Positions 9,703 through 21,110 of a stretch of 28,196 bases of DNA are shown piece after piece. Below the pieces are notes generated by a model. It searched no databases. It was not told the DNA's origin and was given only the letters and a program-made list of their open reading frames with translations. The stretch is taken from assembly GCA_964598695.1 (NCBI GenBank), contig CAZRDB010000048.1, positions 1-28,196 on the forward strand. The letters are read 5' to 3'. Both the position numbers and the translations under genes were made by a program. Origin of the DNA: CAZRDB01 sp964598695. GTDB lineage: Bacteria > Armatimonadota > Zipacnadia > UBA1398. Each line of letters opens with the position of its first letter. Position 1 is the first letter of the stretch.

Positions 9703-9706
<4 letters not shown>
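9107..9706 (+). CDS. Class I SAM-dependent methyltransferase, YbxB/RsmC-like
   Basis: This 199-residue cytoplasmic methyltransferase has the 'small domain' fold (PF05175 type). The N-terminus SDHYFRSSPQS and LTLRSDRGVFSAQRLDTGSRLL follow the pattern of Bacillus YbxB. Motif I is LDLGCGIGALGIL, the acidic motif II is FIDCNERAAALARANA, and motif IV is LLNPPIRAG, the NPPIRAG form typical of RsmC/RlmG-like enzymes that methylate exocyclic amines of guanine in rRNA. RsmC makes m2G1207 in 16S rRNA; whether this shorter protein has the same target is unknown. The start is GTG at 9107, which overlaps the upstream stop as GTGA and gives the expected N-terminus. The stop TAG shares CTAG with the opposing kinase stop. 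Confidence 0.92.
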
Positions 9707-13374
<3,668 letters not shown>

Positions 13375-13663
13375 GACAGCCCCCTAACCAGACAGTCGTC
13401 CGGTCCAGCGTCCGGGGCGGGATGGACCCGCCCGCTGCCTAGAGGGAACACGAGTGCGGTCACGAGTACTCGGTTGTCGACGGTCTCGGACGTGCCCCCG
13501 GGCGCCCACAGGGGCCCAGCCGGTGCGTACAGGTCCATTCGCTTCGCCGCGGCGGAGGCCTGCTTCCGAGTTGATCCTCCTTCGCGCGACACGGAGCGGC
13601 CTCCGAGGGCGGGCAGGTCCGGCAGTGGGGCAGTCGGAAACACCCCGGCCGAGGAGGGCTCCC
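13375..13663. promoter_or_regulatory. Divergent intergenic region between kinase and rhamnosidase genes
   Basis: These 289 bp separate two divergent genes and must hold both promoters. No convincing -35/-10 pair was found. A strong hairpin GGGCGGG-ATGGA-CCCGCCC (13415-13433) would lie in the kinase leader about 40 nt before its ATG. An ACGAGT repeat occurs twice near 13450-13471, followed by the palindrome CGAGTACTCG, a possible operator. GAGGAGG lies 6 nt before the rhamnosidase ATG. Confidence 0.4.
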
Positions 13664-16459
13664 ATGGCACGTGGACACGATCTGGCGGTTCCGACGCTTC
13701 TCTCCCTGATGGTGTTCGGCGGATCGGCGGCCGGAGCCGGAGCGGGGCCTGTCGACCTGCGCTGCGAGGGCATCGTCGACCCGCTGGGCGTCGGCCGGGC
13801 GCACCCGCGCCTGAGTTGGCGGGTTGAGGCGTCCGGTCGAGGGCAGACCACCTCGGCGTGCCGGGTCGCCGTGGCGACCACCGAGGCCCGACTGCTTGCC
13901 GGCCAGGCCGACCTGTGGGACAGTGGCAGGATCGCCCTGGAGCGTGCGCCGGGCGTCGCCTATGCCGGCAGGCCGCTCGCGTGTGGGGAGACCGCCTACT
14001 GGCGCGTGCGCTTGTGGGACGGCGACGGCCACCCCTCGGAGTGGAGCCCGATCGCGCGCTGGGAGGCAGGTCCGTCCGATGGCGCGGAGTGGGATGCCCG
14101 GTGGATCCGGTCGCCCCGGCCGCTCCCGCAGGGCGACGCGGCGTTCTTCGAGGACCAGCCGGCCTCCCAGTTCCGGCGCGAGTTCCGCGTCTCGGGGCCG
14201 GTCCGGCAGGCACGGGCCTACGTCACCGGTCTCGGCTGCTACGAGCTTCGCCTGAACGGGCAGCGCGTCGGAGATCGCCTCCTCGACCCGGGCTGGACCG
14301 ACTTCGCCCAGCGAGTCTACTACTCGACCTACGATGTGACGGCACTGCTCGCCGAGGGCCCGAACGCGGTGGGCGCGTTGGTCGGCAACGGCTGGTACAA
14401 CCCCCTCCCGCTCCGAGCGTGGGGCTGGCTCAACCTGCGCGAGCATCTGACCGTCGGTCCCCCGCGGCTCCTCGCGCGACTGGTGATCGACTACGCCGAC
14501 GGCCGGCGCGAGACGGTGTGTACCGACGGCTCCTGGCGCGTCGCCGAGAGCCCGATCGTGCGCAACAGCCTCTACCTCGGCGAGCGCTACGACGCGCGCC
14601 GTGAGCAGCCCGGCTGGGATCGCCCGGGCTTTGACGACCGCGCCTGGGAGCCGGCCGTGGAGGCCGTCGAGCCGGTCGGGCGGCTCGAGGCCGAGCCGAT
14701 CCCGCCCGTGCGCGTGACCGAGGTGCTCGAGCCGGTGGCTGTCACCGAGCCCCGGCCGGGGGTGCGGATCTACGACCTGGGAGTCAACCTCGCCGGCCAC
14801 GCCCGAATCGAGGTCGAAGGGCCCGCGGGCGCGGAGGTGCGGCTGCGGTACGGCGAACTCCTCCGCGACGACGGCACGCTCAACCCGATGACCAGCGTCG
14901 CGGGCCAGGTCAAGGAGGGCCGGTGCAACGGCGGCCCAGGGGCCCCGCCGACGGCCTGGCAGGAGGACCGCTACACGCTCCGGGGCGAGGGGATCGAGCG
15001 CTGGGCCCCGCGGTTCACCTTCCACGGCTTCCGCTACGTCGAGGTGACGGGCGAGGGCCGGGTCGGGCGGCTCGTGGCCGAGCGGACCCACACCGATGTC
15101 GAGCCGGCGGGCGCGTTCCAGTGCTCGGAGCCGCTGCTGAACGACATCCACGCGATGGCACGCCGCACGCTGGTGAGCAACCTGTTCTCGGTCCAGTCCG
15201 ACTGCCCCCACCGCGAGAAGTTCGGCTACGGGGGCGACATCGTGGCCGCGAGCGCCTACGCGATGCAGGAGTACGACATGCACGCCTTCTACGCCAAGGC
15301 CGTGCGCGACCTCGCCGACGCGGCGCGGCCGAACGGCGGCTTCACCGAGACCGCGCCGTTCGTCGGGATCGCCGACGCCGGCCTGGGCGAGGGCAGCGGG
15401 CCGGTGGGCTGGGGGACGGCCCACCCGCTGCTCACTTGGCGCCTCTATCAGACCTACGGCGACGGCGAGCTGCTCGCGGAGCAGTACCCGGCCGCCTGTC
15501 GCTGGGTCGAGCTGCTCCGGCGCTCGGCCGTCGAGGGGATCCTCGCGAACGGCATCAGCGACCACGAGAGCCTCGCGCCCAAGCCACAGGCGCTCACCGG
15601 CACCGCCTTCTACTACCAGAACGTCCGGCTGGTGGAGCGCATGGCGCGCGCGCTCGGCCATGCGGAGGACGCCGCCCGGTACGCCACCCTCGCCGAGAGC
15701 ATCGCGGGGGCCTTCAACGCCCGCTTCCTCGACCCCGCGACCGGCCGCTACGACAGCGGAACCCAGTGCTGCCAGGCGGCGGCGTTGTACCACGGGCTCG
15801 TGCCCGAGGAGCAGCGCGAGGCCGCGCTCCGCGTCCTGCTGGACGACCTGTACGCGAGCGGCTCGGCACGGCTCACGACCGGCATCTTCGGGACCGAGTA
15901 CCTCCTGATGGCGCTCACCGACGCGGGCCGCGCCGAGGCCGCGATGGACTTGGTGAACCACCGCGAGTTCCCCGGCTGGGGCTACATGCTCGAGCACGGG
16001 GCCACGACCCTGTGGGAGCACTGGGCCTTCAGCGACGACACCTTCAGCCACAACCATCCGATGTTCGGCTCCGTGAGCGAGTGGCTGGTCGCGGGCCTGG
16101 GCGGCATCCGGCCCGCCGACGACGCCGTCGGCTTCGACCGGATCGAGATCCGGCCGCAGGTCGTGCCGGGGCTCGACCACGTGCGTGCGGCGTACCGGTC
16201 GGTGCGCGGCGACGTGCTCTGCGAGTGGCGGCGATCGGGAAGCCGTCTGCGGCTTCATGTCGTCATCCCGCCCGAGGCCCGCGCGACCGTGTGGGTGCCG
16301 ACCTCCGATCCGGGCTCGGTGCGGGAGAGTGGTCGGCCCGCCGACGAGGCGACCGGGATCCGTGTGGGGCCGGCCGAGGCGGGGGCGGTGGTCTGCGCCG
16401 TCGGTTCGGGTGACTACCGGTTCGAGAGCACGCTCGCGGACGACGAGGGTGGGAGGTAG
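13664..16459 (+). CDS. Secreted GH78 alpha-L-rhamnosidase
   Basis: This 931-residue enzyme releases terminal alpha-L-rhamnose from plant or microbial glycans. The start is the ATG at 13664, which has GAGGAGG 6 nt upstream and gives a signal peptide (MARGHDLAVPTLLSLMVFGG, cleavage near AGAGA). The order is an N-terminal fibronectin-like domain (DLRCEGIVDPLGVGRAHPRLSW), a rhamnosidase N domain (QARAYVTGLGCYELRLNG; DPGWTDFAQRVYYSTYDVT), a concanavalin-like domain (about 340-450), the six-hairpin barrel (about 470-810) and a C-terminal beta domain. The barrel has SVQSDCPHREKFGYGGDIV, the GH78 counterpart of DCPxRxERxGWxGD, with Tyr-Gly replacing Trp-x, and GATTLWEHW with the second conserved Glu. 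It probably acts in the periplasm or outside. The dehydrogenase gene follows after 2 bp. Confidence 0.95.
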   Translation: MARGHDLAVPTLLSLMVFGGSAAGAGAGPVDLRCEGIVDPLGVGRAHPRLSWRVEASGRGQTTSACRVAVATTEARLLAGQADLWDSGRIALERAPGVAYAGRPLACGETAYWRVRLWDGDGHPSEWSPIARWEAGPSDGAEWDARWIRSPRPLPQGDAAFFEDQPASQFRREFRVSGPVRQARAYVTGLGCYELRLNGQRVGDRLLDPGWTDFAQRVYYSTYDVTALLAEGPNAVGALVGNGWYNPLPLRAWGWLNLREHLTVGPPRLLARLVIDYADGRRETVCTDGSWRVAESPIVRNSLYLGERYDARREQPGWDRPGFDDRAWEPAVEAVEPVGRLEAEPIPPVRVTEVLEPVAVTEPRPGVRIYDLGVNLAGHARIEVEGPAGAEVRLRYGELLRDDGTLNPMTSVAGQVKEGRCNGGPGAPPTAWQEDRYTLRGEGIERWAPRFTFHGFRYVEVTGEGRVGRLVAERTHTDVEPAGAFQCSEPLLNDIHAMARRTLVSNLFSVQSDCPHREKFGYGGDIVAASAYAMQEYDMHAFYAKAVRDLADAARPNGGFTETAPFVGIADAGLGEGSGPVGWGTAHPLLTWRLYQTYGDGELLAEQYPAACRWVELLRRSAVEGILANGISDHESLAPKPQALTGTAFYYQNVRLVERMARALGHAEDAARYATLAESIAGAFNARFLDPATGRYDSGTQCCQAAALYHGLVPEEQREAALRVLLDDLYASGSARLTTGIFGTEYLLMALTDAGRAEAAMDLVNHREFPGWGYMLEHGATTLWEHWAFSDDTFSHNHPMFGSVSEWLVAGLGGIRPADDAVGFDRIEIRPQVVPGLDHVRAAYRSVRGDVLCEWRRSGSRLRLHVVIPPEARATVWVPTSDPGSVRESGRPADEATGIRVGPAEAGAVVCAVGSGDYRFESTLADDEGGR

Positions 16460-16461
16460 CG

Positions 16462-17457
16462 ATGAGGAGCCTGCGGTTCCGCGGTAACTCCGCGGTGGAG
16501 ATCGTCGAGGTGGCCGAGCCGACGCCGGGTCCTGGTGAGGTGGTCGTCGCAACGGCCGTCTCGGCGCTGTGCGGGAGCGAACTGCACGGCTACCGCGGCG
16601 CGGGCCAGGAGGCGGGCAACAGCGGCCACGAGGGGGTCGGGACGGTGACGGCCCTCGGCGAGGGCGTCACGGGGCTCGCGGTCGGCCAGCGGGTCGGCGT
16701 GAGCGCGATCGCGGGATGCGGCGTGTGCGCCGAGTGCGCGCGGGGCCGGTACACGTGGTGCCCGCAGTATCGGTTCTACGGCAACATGCACGCCGAGCGC
16801 TTCCTCGCGGCGGCGAACGCATGCCACCCGCTGCCGGACGATGTACCCTGGGATGCCGGCGTCCTGTTGACCGGTGACGGGCTCGGCGTGCCCTATCACA
16901 CCGCGACCAAGATCGACGCGCCCACGATCGAGACCGTCGCCATCTTCGGCGCCGGGCCGATCGGGCTCGGCAATGTGCTGATGCAGGCCCACCTCGGGCG
17001 CCGGGTGATCGCCGTCGACCTCTCCCCCGCCCGCCTCGCCCTGGCGCGCGCGCTGGGCGCGGCGGAGACCGTCGATGCCGGCCAGTGCGATGCGGTCGCG
17101 GCCGTGCGCGAGCGGACGGGCGGCGGCGCCGACGCCTGCATCGAGTGCGCGGGCCGGCCGGAGACGGCGCTCGCCTGCTTCGCCGCAGTCCGCACGGCCG
17201 GGACAGTGGTGTTCAACGGCGAGCAGGGCGCCGTGCCGCTGTCACCGAGCGACCACTTCATCCGGCGCGACGTGACGGCCGTGGGCGCCTGGTTCTACCA
17301 CTTCGCGGAGTTCGCGCCGATGCTGGCGCTGTACCGCGCGGGGCTGCGCGTGACCGACCTGATCACCGACCGGTTCGCGTTCGCCGAGGCCGCCGCCGCC
17401 TGGGAGCGGTTTGCCGCCGGGCAGACGGGCAAGGTGTTGCTCGAGTACGGGTCGTAG
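16462..17457 (+). CDS. Zinc-type medium-chain alcohol/polyol dehydrogenase
   Basis: This is a 331-residue cytoplasmic MDR-family dehydrogenase using NAD(P). The likely catalytic zinc ligands are Cys in SALCGSELHG and His-Glu in NSGHEGVG. The structural zinc lobe is complete (CGVCAECARGRYTWC). The Rossmann motif is VAIFGAGPIGLGNVLMQ, with an acidic residue in AVDLSP pointing to NAD. The family includes sorbitol, threonine and sugar dehydrogenases, and the substrate cannot be read from the sequence. The start is 2 bp behind the rhamnosidase stop with GGGAGG upstream, so the two genes are co-transcribed. A role in oxidising the released sugar or an aglycone-derived alcohol is possible but inferred only from position. 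Confidence 0.9.
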   Translation: MRSLRFRGNSAVEIVEVAEPTPGPGEVVVATAVSALCGSELHGYRGAGQEAGNSGHEGVGTVTALGEGVTGLAVGQRVGVSAIAGCGVCAECARGRYTWCPQYRFYGNMHAERFLAAANACHPLPDDVPWDAGVLLTGDGLGVPYHTATKIDAPTIETVAIFGAGPIGLGNVLMQAHLGRRVIAVDLSPARLALARALGAAETVDAGQCDAVAAVRERTGGGADACIECAGRPETALACFAAVRTAGTVVFNGEQGAVPLSPSDHFIRRDVTAVGAWFYHFAEFAPMLALYRAGLRVTDLITDRFAFAEAAAAWERFAAGQTGKVLLEYGS

Positions 17458-17459
17458 GC

Positions 17460-17475
17460 AGGGCCCGCGGGCCCT
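17460..17475. terminator. Perfect 16-bp palindrome between convergent genes
   Basis: AGGGCCCGCGGGCCCT is a perfect inverted repeat (6-bp stem with CGCG loop). It fills the gap between the dehydrogenase stop and the opposing gene and overlaps the latter's TAG. No T-run is present on either side. It is well placed as a bidirectional terminator for both convergent transcripts. Confidence 0.5.
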
Positions 17476-18916
17476 ACCACATCTCGACATGCACGAGCAG
17501 CGTACCCGCGCCGGTCTCGTCCGGGAGGGGGTTCACGTCTCCCGAGGCGGGCCCGCGGCGGCTGAACTGGGTCGTGCCGGAGACCCTGCACTCCTGCTCC
17601 GGGTTGCGGCGGATGTCCTCGGGGAACTCGGGCAGCTTCCAGAGGTAGTGGTCGCCCGAGAGCTGCAGGGCGGTCGCGTAGTGCCGGGGCATGTGGAGGT
17701 CCTTCTCGAGCATCGCCAGCCGCGCTTCCGCCGACGGCTGCTGGAGTTCGGGCTCGAAGAGGAAGCCGCGGAAGGTCCAGCGGTAGGACTCGCTCGTGGG
17801 GTAAGTGTAGGAGACGATCTTGCGCTCGATTCCCCCCGACGCCCGGCTCGAAGCCTGCTGGACGTAGTACCCGAGCCAGTAGAAGCCTCGGTGGTACTCG
17901 ATGGGATCGGGCCGCACCTGGCCCGTGACCTTCAGGTCCTGGAAACGGATCCGCCGCCGCTGCTCGCCCATCGTCGCGACACGCAGCTCCAGCCGGCCGC
18001 CGGGCCTCGTGCTCACCCACAGCTCGTTCGGCAGGCCCACCTGGCGCGTGCGGTTCGCCGCCACCTCCACCTCGACCCCCAGCCCCTGCGGGTAGATCGG
18101 CAGCCATGTGGCCGTCTCCGGCGTCGGCCCCGCCGGTCCGCCCGCCCGGGCGGGCTCCCACACGCGGGCGAGGAAGACCAGGTCGGGCGAGGTGTTGGTG
18201 AGGACCACCCGCACATGCTGTTCGGGCAGGACGCGCTCCTTGTGCAGGTCCTTGTAGAACGACTGCAGCACGTCGTACATCGTCCGCGTGTAGGCGGCGA
18301 GCGCCTCCTGCAGCCGTCCGACCTTGAGCTTGAGCGACGCGGCGCCCCGCCCGCCCGAGAACACCATGCCCTTGCGGAACGGCTCGAAGGCCGCGAAGAC
18401 CTCGGTCGAGGCCCCCTCGATCGCCGGCCGGTTGGTCTTCACCCACTCCTTGAGGACCTGGTACTGGGCGTACCTGCGCTCCTCCGCCTCGGAGCGCAGC
18501 ACCGGGGTGGGGGTTCCGAACATCGGGTACTCGTTCTCGTACCAGGCGAGGTCCTCGTCGAGTTTGGCCAGCAGCGCGTGGGCCCCGGCGACGCTCTGGT
18601 GCAGCAGGATGTCCATGTCGAGAAGCTGGGTGATCGTCCAGGCTGTCAGCTCGGCATCCTCCTGGTCGAGCTGGAGCGAGTAGAGCATGTACTGCGCGAC
18701 CATGTTCCAGTTGGTGAAGAAGGCGGTGAGGACGGAGCCCCCGATGGGGCTCATCGCCATGCCCATCTGTGAGGCGAGCGTGCAGACCTCCTCGCGGAAG
18801 GGGTCGGCGGGGACCACGTCGGGCTGGGCGGCGGACGGGACGGCGGGGAGGCAGACCCCCAGGAGCAGCAGCAGGAGAACCAGACGAACTCGGGTCGATG
18901 GGGCGGGGACGTCCAT
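17474..18916 (-). CDS. Secreted protein of unknown function
   Basis: This 480-residue protein is not recognised. It starts with a strong signal peptide: basic residue, then LVLLLLLLGVCLPAVPSAAQ, with cleavage near AAQ. Residues about 40-240 look helical (for example MLYSLQLDQEDAELTAWTI and LDEDLAWYENEYP). A middle part resembles an Ig-like beta sandwich (HVRVVLTNTSPDLVFLARVW; GLGVEVEVAANRTRQVGLP; RLELRVATMGEQRRRIRF). The C-terminal ~130 residues are rich in Tyr, Trp and Phe (EYHRGFYWLGYYVQQ; YRWTFRGFLFEP; SGDHYLWKLPEFPED). AGGAG lies 9 nt before the ATG. It is flanked by rhamnosidase/dehydrogenase and beta-helix/GH43-like genes, so a part in glycan binding or breakdown is possible. No catalytic motif was identified. 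Confidence 0.8.
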   Translation of the reverse strand: MDVPAPSTRVRLVLLLLLLGVCLPAVPSAAQPDVVPADPFREEVCTLASQMGMAMSPIGGSVLTAFFTNWNMVAQYMLYSLQLDQEDAELTAWTITQLLDMDILLHQSVAGAHALLAKLDEDLAWYENEYPMFGTPTPVLRSEAEERRYAQYQVLKEWVKTNRPAIEGASTEVFAAFEPFRKGMVFSGGRGAASLKLKVGRLQEALAAYTRTMYDVLQSFYKDLHKERVLPEQHVRVVLTNTSPDLVFLARVWEPARAGGPAGPTPETATWLPIYPQGLGVEVEVAANRTRQVGLPNELWVSTRPGGRLELRVATMGEQRRRIRFQDLKVTGQVRPDPIEYHRGFYWLGYYVQQASSRASGGIERKIVSYTYPTSESYRWTFRGFLFEPELQQPSAEARLAMLEKDLHMPRHYATALQLSGDHYLWKLPEFPEDIRRNPEQECRVSGTTQFSRRGPASGDVNPLPDETGAGTLLVHVEMW

Positions 18917-19114
18917 CGCGCATCGCTCCTCTCAGAGTCGGCGGGCCCAACCGAGGAGACGAGCTGTGGTGCTCCGCCGGGAGCATTCGCCCGGCCGAGC
19001 GGCCTGCCTCCCGCGCCGAAGGCGGCAGGTTGGCCCGGCGGCCCCACGGAACTCTCCGCCGGCGCGTGGCCGCCCATGGCCCCGCCCGGGAGGCTCGTCG
19101 AGGGAGGTCCGGCC

Positions 19115-21103
19115 GTGGCCTGGGTCCTGGCTCTGCCGCTGTGCGTCGGGGTGGCCGGCGCGTCGCCGATCGATGCCCATCTCGGTTCGCCGACGGGGAT
19201 GACGCTGTACGTCTCCAAGCTGGGCGACGGCTCCGACGGCCGCTCGTGGGCCACGGCATTCCCGACGATCCAGCAGGCGCTCGACGCGATCCCCGACGCG
19301 CGAGGCGGCCACCGGGTGATCGTGCGCCCCGACACCTATCTCGAGGCGATGCTCCTGCCGGCCCACCCGGGCGCCGAGGGCGCCTACTGCGAGCTGGTGG
19401 GAGACACCGATGGCCGCTACGGTGGAGGCCGCCGGGGCGCGGTCGTCATCGACTCCAGCGATCCGGGGCAGCAGGGCTTCAAGAGCTACGACTGGTGGGG
19501 GCCGATCCGCGCCTACAAGCAGGGCTGGTCGGCGGCCCACACCGAGGAGTCGGTCTCGGCGGTCGCGTGGGACCGCTGGATCTTCCGCCGGCTCTACGTC
19601 ACGGGCGGCGATGGAGGGATCTTCTTCGACGGCGTGGACCGTGTCGAGCCGTTCTCGGTGCTCGTCGAGGACTGCGTCAGCATCGGCCGCGCGTTCGGAG
19701 GCGGCGTGGCCAGCGTGCTCTCGCGGCCGGAGGAGCCGATCACCTTCCGCCGCTGCCACTTGTGGGCGCTCGACTTCTGGGGCGACACGGCGGGGGCGTA
19801 CGTCCGCGTCGAGAACCCGACGATGCCGCCGACGCCGGACGCGGTCTTCGAGGACTGCACCATGGTCGGACCGCAGTGCGCGCTCAAGAGCAGCAACTTC
19901 GGCTTCTCGACCTTCTCGCGCATCCGGTGCGCCCGGTGCCGGCTCGCCGTGCTCAACTTCTCGCAGCCCGCGGGGACGCCGACCGACGGGATCATCCAGA
20001 GCGTCCAGCGCGGCGATCTGCTGCACGTCGAACTCGAAGACACCACCCTGATGGGCTACAAGGTCTTCGGCGTGATCGTCGAAAAGGAGACCCAGAAGGA
20101 CATCGGCTACACCCTCACCGGCGATGTGAAGGCCTACATTCAGTTCCAGCAGGAGATGCCCTCCGGCATCCACCGTCTTCCCCACTGGCCGGTCGAGGAG
20201 TTCGCCGCGCTCGCGCCGCCAACGGCCGAGACGGCCTCGGTGCTCGGGCCGCGCGAGCTGGTCGCCCGCGACCTGTGTGAGCTGACCCCGCTTCTGTGGC
20301 GCGGGCGCTTGTGCCACCTCAAGAGCATCCGACCCGCCTCCGGCGGCAGGCGCGAGGACTACCGTCTGCAGCTCGAGGAAGCGGCCACCGGCCGGGAGCT
20401 GGCCCGCTTCGCCGAGGGCTACTCGCTCGCCTCGGCGATCGTCCACGATGGCACGCTCTACGCCTTCGCAGCGCGGTTCGAGCCCGACGGCTGGCACGAT
20501 GTGACCGTGTTCTGGTCGCGCGATCTCCGGCAGTGGCAGTCGCGGCTCGCGATCGCGGGCGAGAACGAGCAGCTCTTCAACACCTCGGTCTGCGAGGGGC
20601 CCGAGGGCTTCGTGATGGCGTACGAGTCGAACGACCCCACCTACCCGCCGTTCACGATCAAGTTCGCCCACTCCCGCGACCTGCTCGAGTGGACCAAGCT
20701 GCCCCGGGCCGCGTTCGGGACCGACCGGTACGCGGCATGTCCCTGCCTCCGGTACGCCGACGGCTACTACTACGCGCTCTACCTCGAGCACCGCGCACCG
20801 CGCCACTACTTCGAGACCTACATCACCCGCTCGCGGGACCTGCGCCACTGGGAGCGGAGTGCCGCGAACCCGGTGGTCCGCCCGGAGGGGCTCGACGAGG
20901 GCATCAACGCCTCGGACCCGGAACTGGTCGAGGAGGGCGGCCGCACCTGGCTCTACTTCGCGGTGGGCGACCAGCTCACATGGATGAACATCAAGCGCGC
21001 GGCCTACCCCGGCACGCTCGCGGCGTTCCTCGCCTCCTGGTATGAGCAGCCGGGGATCGCCGATCCGGGCACGCTCGCGGCCATGGCCGAGCGGGCGAGG
21101 TAG
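19115..21103 (+). CDS. Secreted beta-helix plus GH43-like beta-propeller fusion
   Basis: The preferred start is GTG at 19115, because GGGAGG lies 7 nt upstream. An in-frame ATG at 19076 adds 13 residues but lacks a ribosome site. The protein is about 660 residues with a signal peptide ending near VGVAGA. Residues about 30-320 form a right-handed beta-helix of the pectate-lyase type: LYVSKLGDGSDGRSWATAF, then FPTIQQALDAIP, then successive RRLYVTGGDGG, VEDCVSIGRAFGGGVAS and FEDCTMVGPQ rungs. Residues about 360-630 look like a five-bladed propeller of the GH43/GH117 type: VFWSRDLRQWQS, FVMAYESNDP, FAHSRDLLEWTKL, YADGYYYALYLEHR, ITRSRDLRHWERS, NASDPELVEEGGRTWLYF. It probably cleaves arabinose/xylose-type or related glycans; the exact activity and the role of the helix domain are unknown. 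Confidence 0.82.
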   Translation: MAWVLALPLCVGVAGASPIDAHLGSPTGMTLYVSKLGDGSDGRSWATAFPTIQQALDAIPDARGGHRVIVRPDTYLEAMLLPAHPGAEGAYCELVGDTDGRYGGGRRGAVVIDSSDPGQQGFKSYDWWGPIRAYKQGWSAAHTEESVSAVAWDRWIFRRLYVTGGDGGIFFDGVDRVEPFSVLVEDCVSIGRAFGGGVASVLSRPEEPITFRRCHLWALDFWGDTAGAYVRVENPTMPPTPDAVFEDCTMVGPQCALKSSNFGFSTFSRIRCARCRLAVLNFSQPAGTPTDGIIQSVQRGDLLHVELEDTTLMGYKVFGVIVEKETQKDIGYTLTGDVKAYIQFQQEMPSGIHRLPHWPVEEFAALAPPTAETASVLGPRELVARDLCELTPLLWRGRLCHLKSIRPASGGRREDYRLQLEEAATGRELARFAEGYSLASAIVHDGTLYAFAARFEPDGWHDVTVFWSRDLRQWQSRLAIAGENEQLFNTSVCEGPEGFVMAYESNDPTYPPFTIKFAHSRDLLEWTKLPRAAFGTDRYAACPCLRYADGYYYALYLEHRAPRHYFETYITRSRDLRHWERSAANPVVRPEGLDEGINASDPELVEEGGRTWLYFAVGDQLTWMNIKRAAYPGTLAAFLASWYEQPGIADPGTLAAMAERAR

Positions 21104-21110
21104 CCGGCCT

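Noticed and set aside
13460..16552. Minus-strand open frame of 1,030 codons opposite the rhamnosidase gene
   Set aside because: It is a shadow of the GH78 gene, lacks a ribosome site and has no family motif.
19230..19265. GGGAAT...CGTCGG on the minus strand resembling the ECF promoter
   Set aside because: The spacer is 19 nt instead of 17, it lies within coding sequence and is more than 300 bp from the next minus-strand gene.
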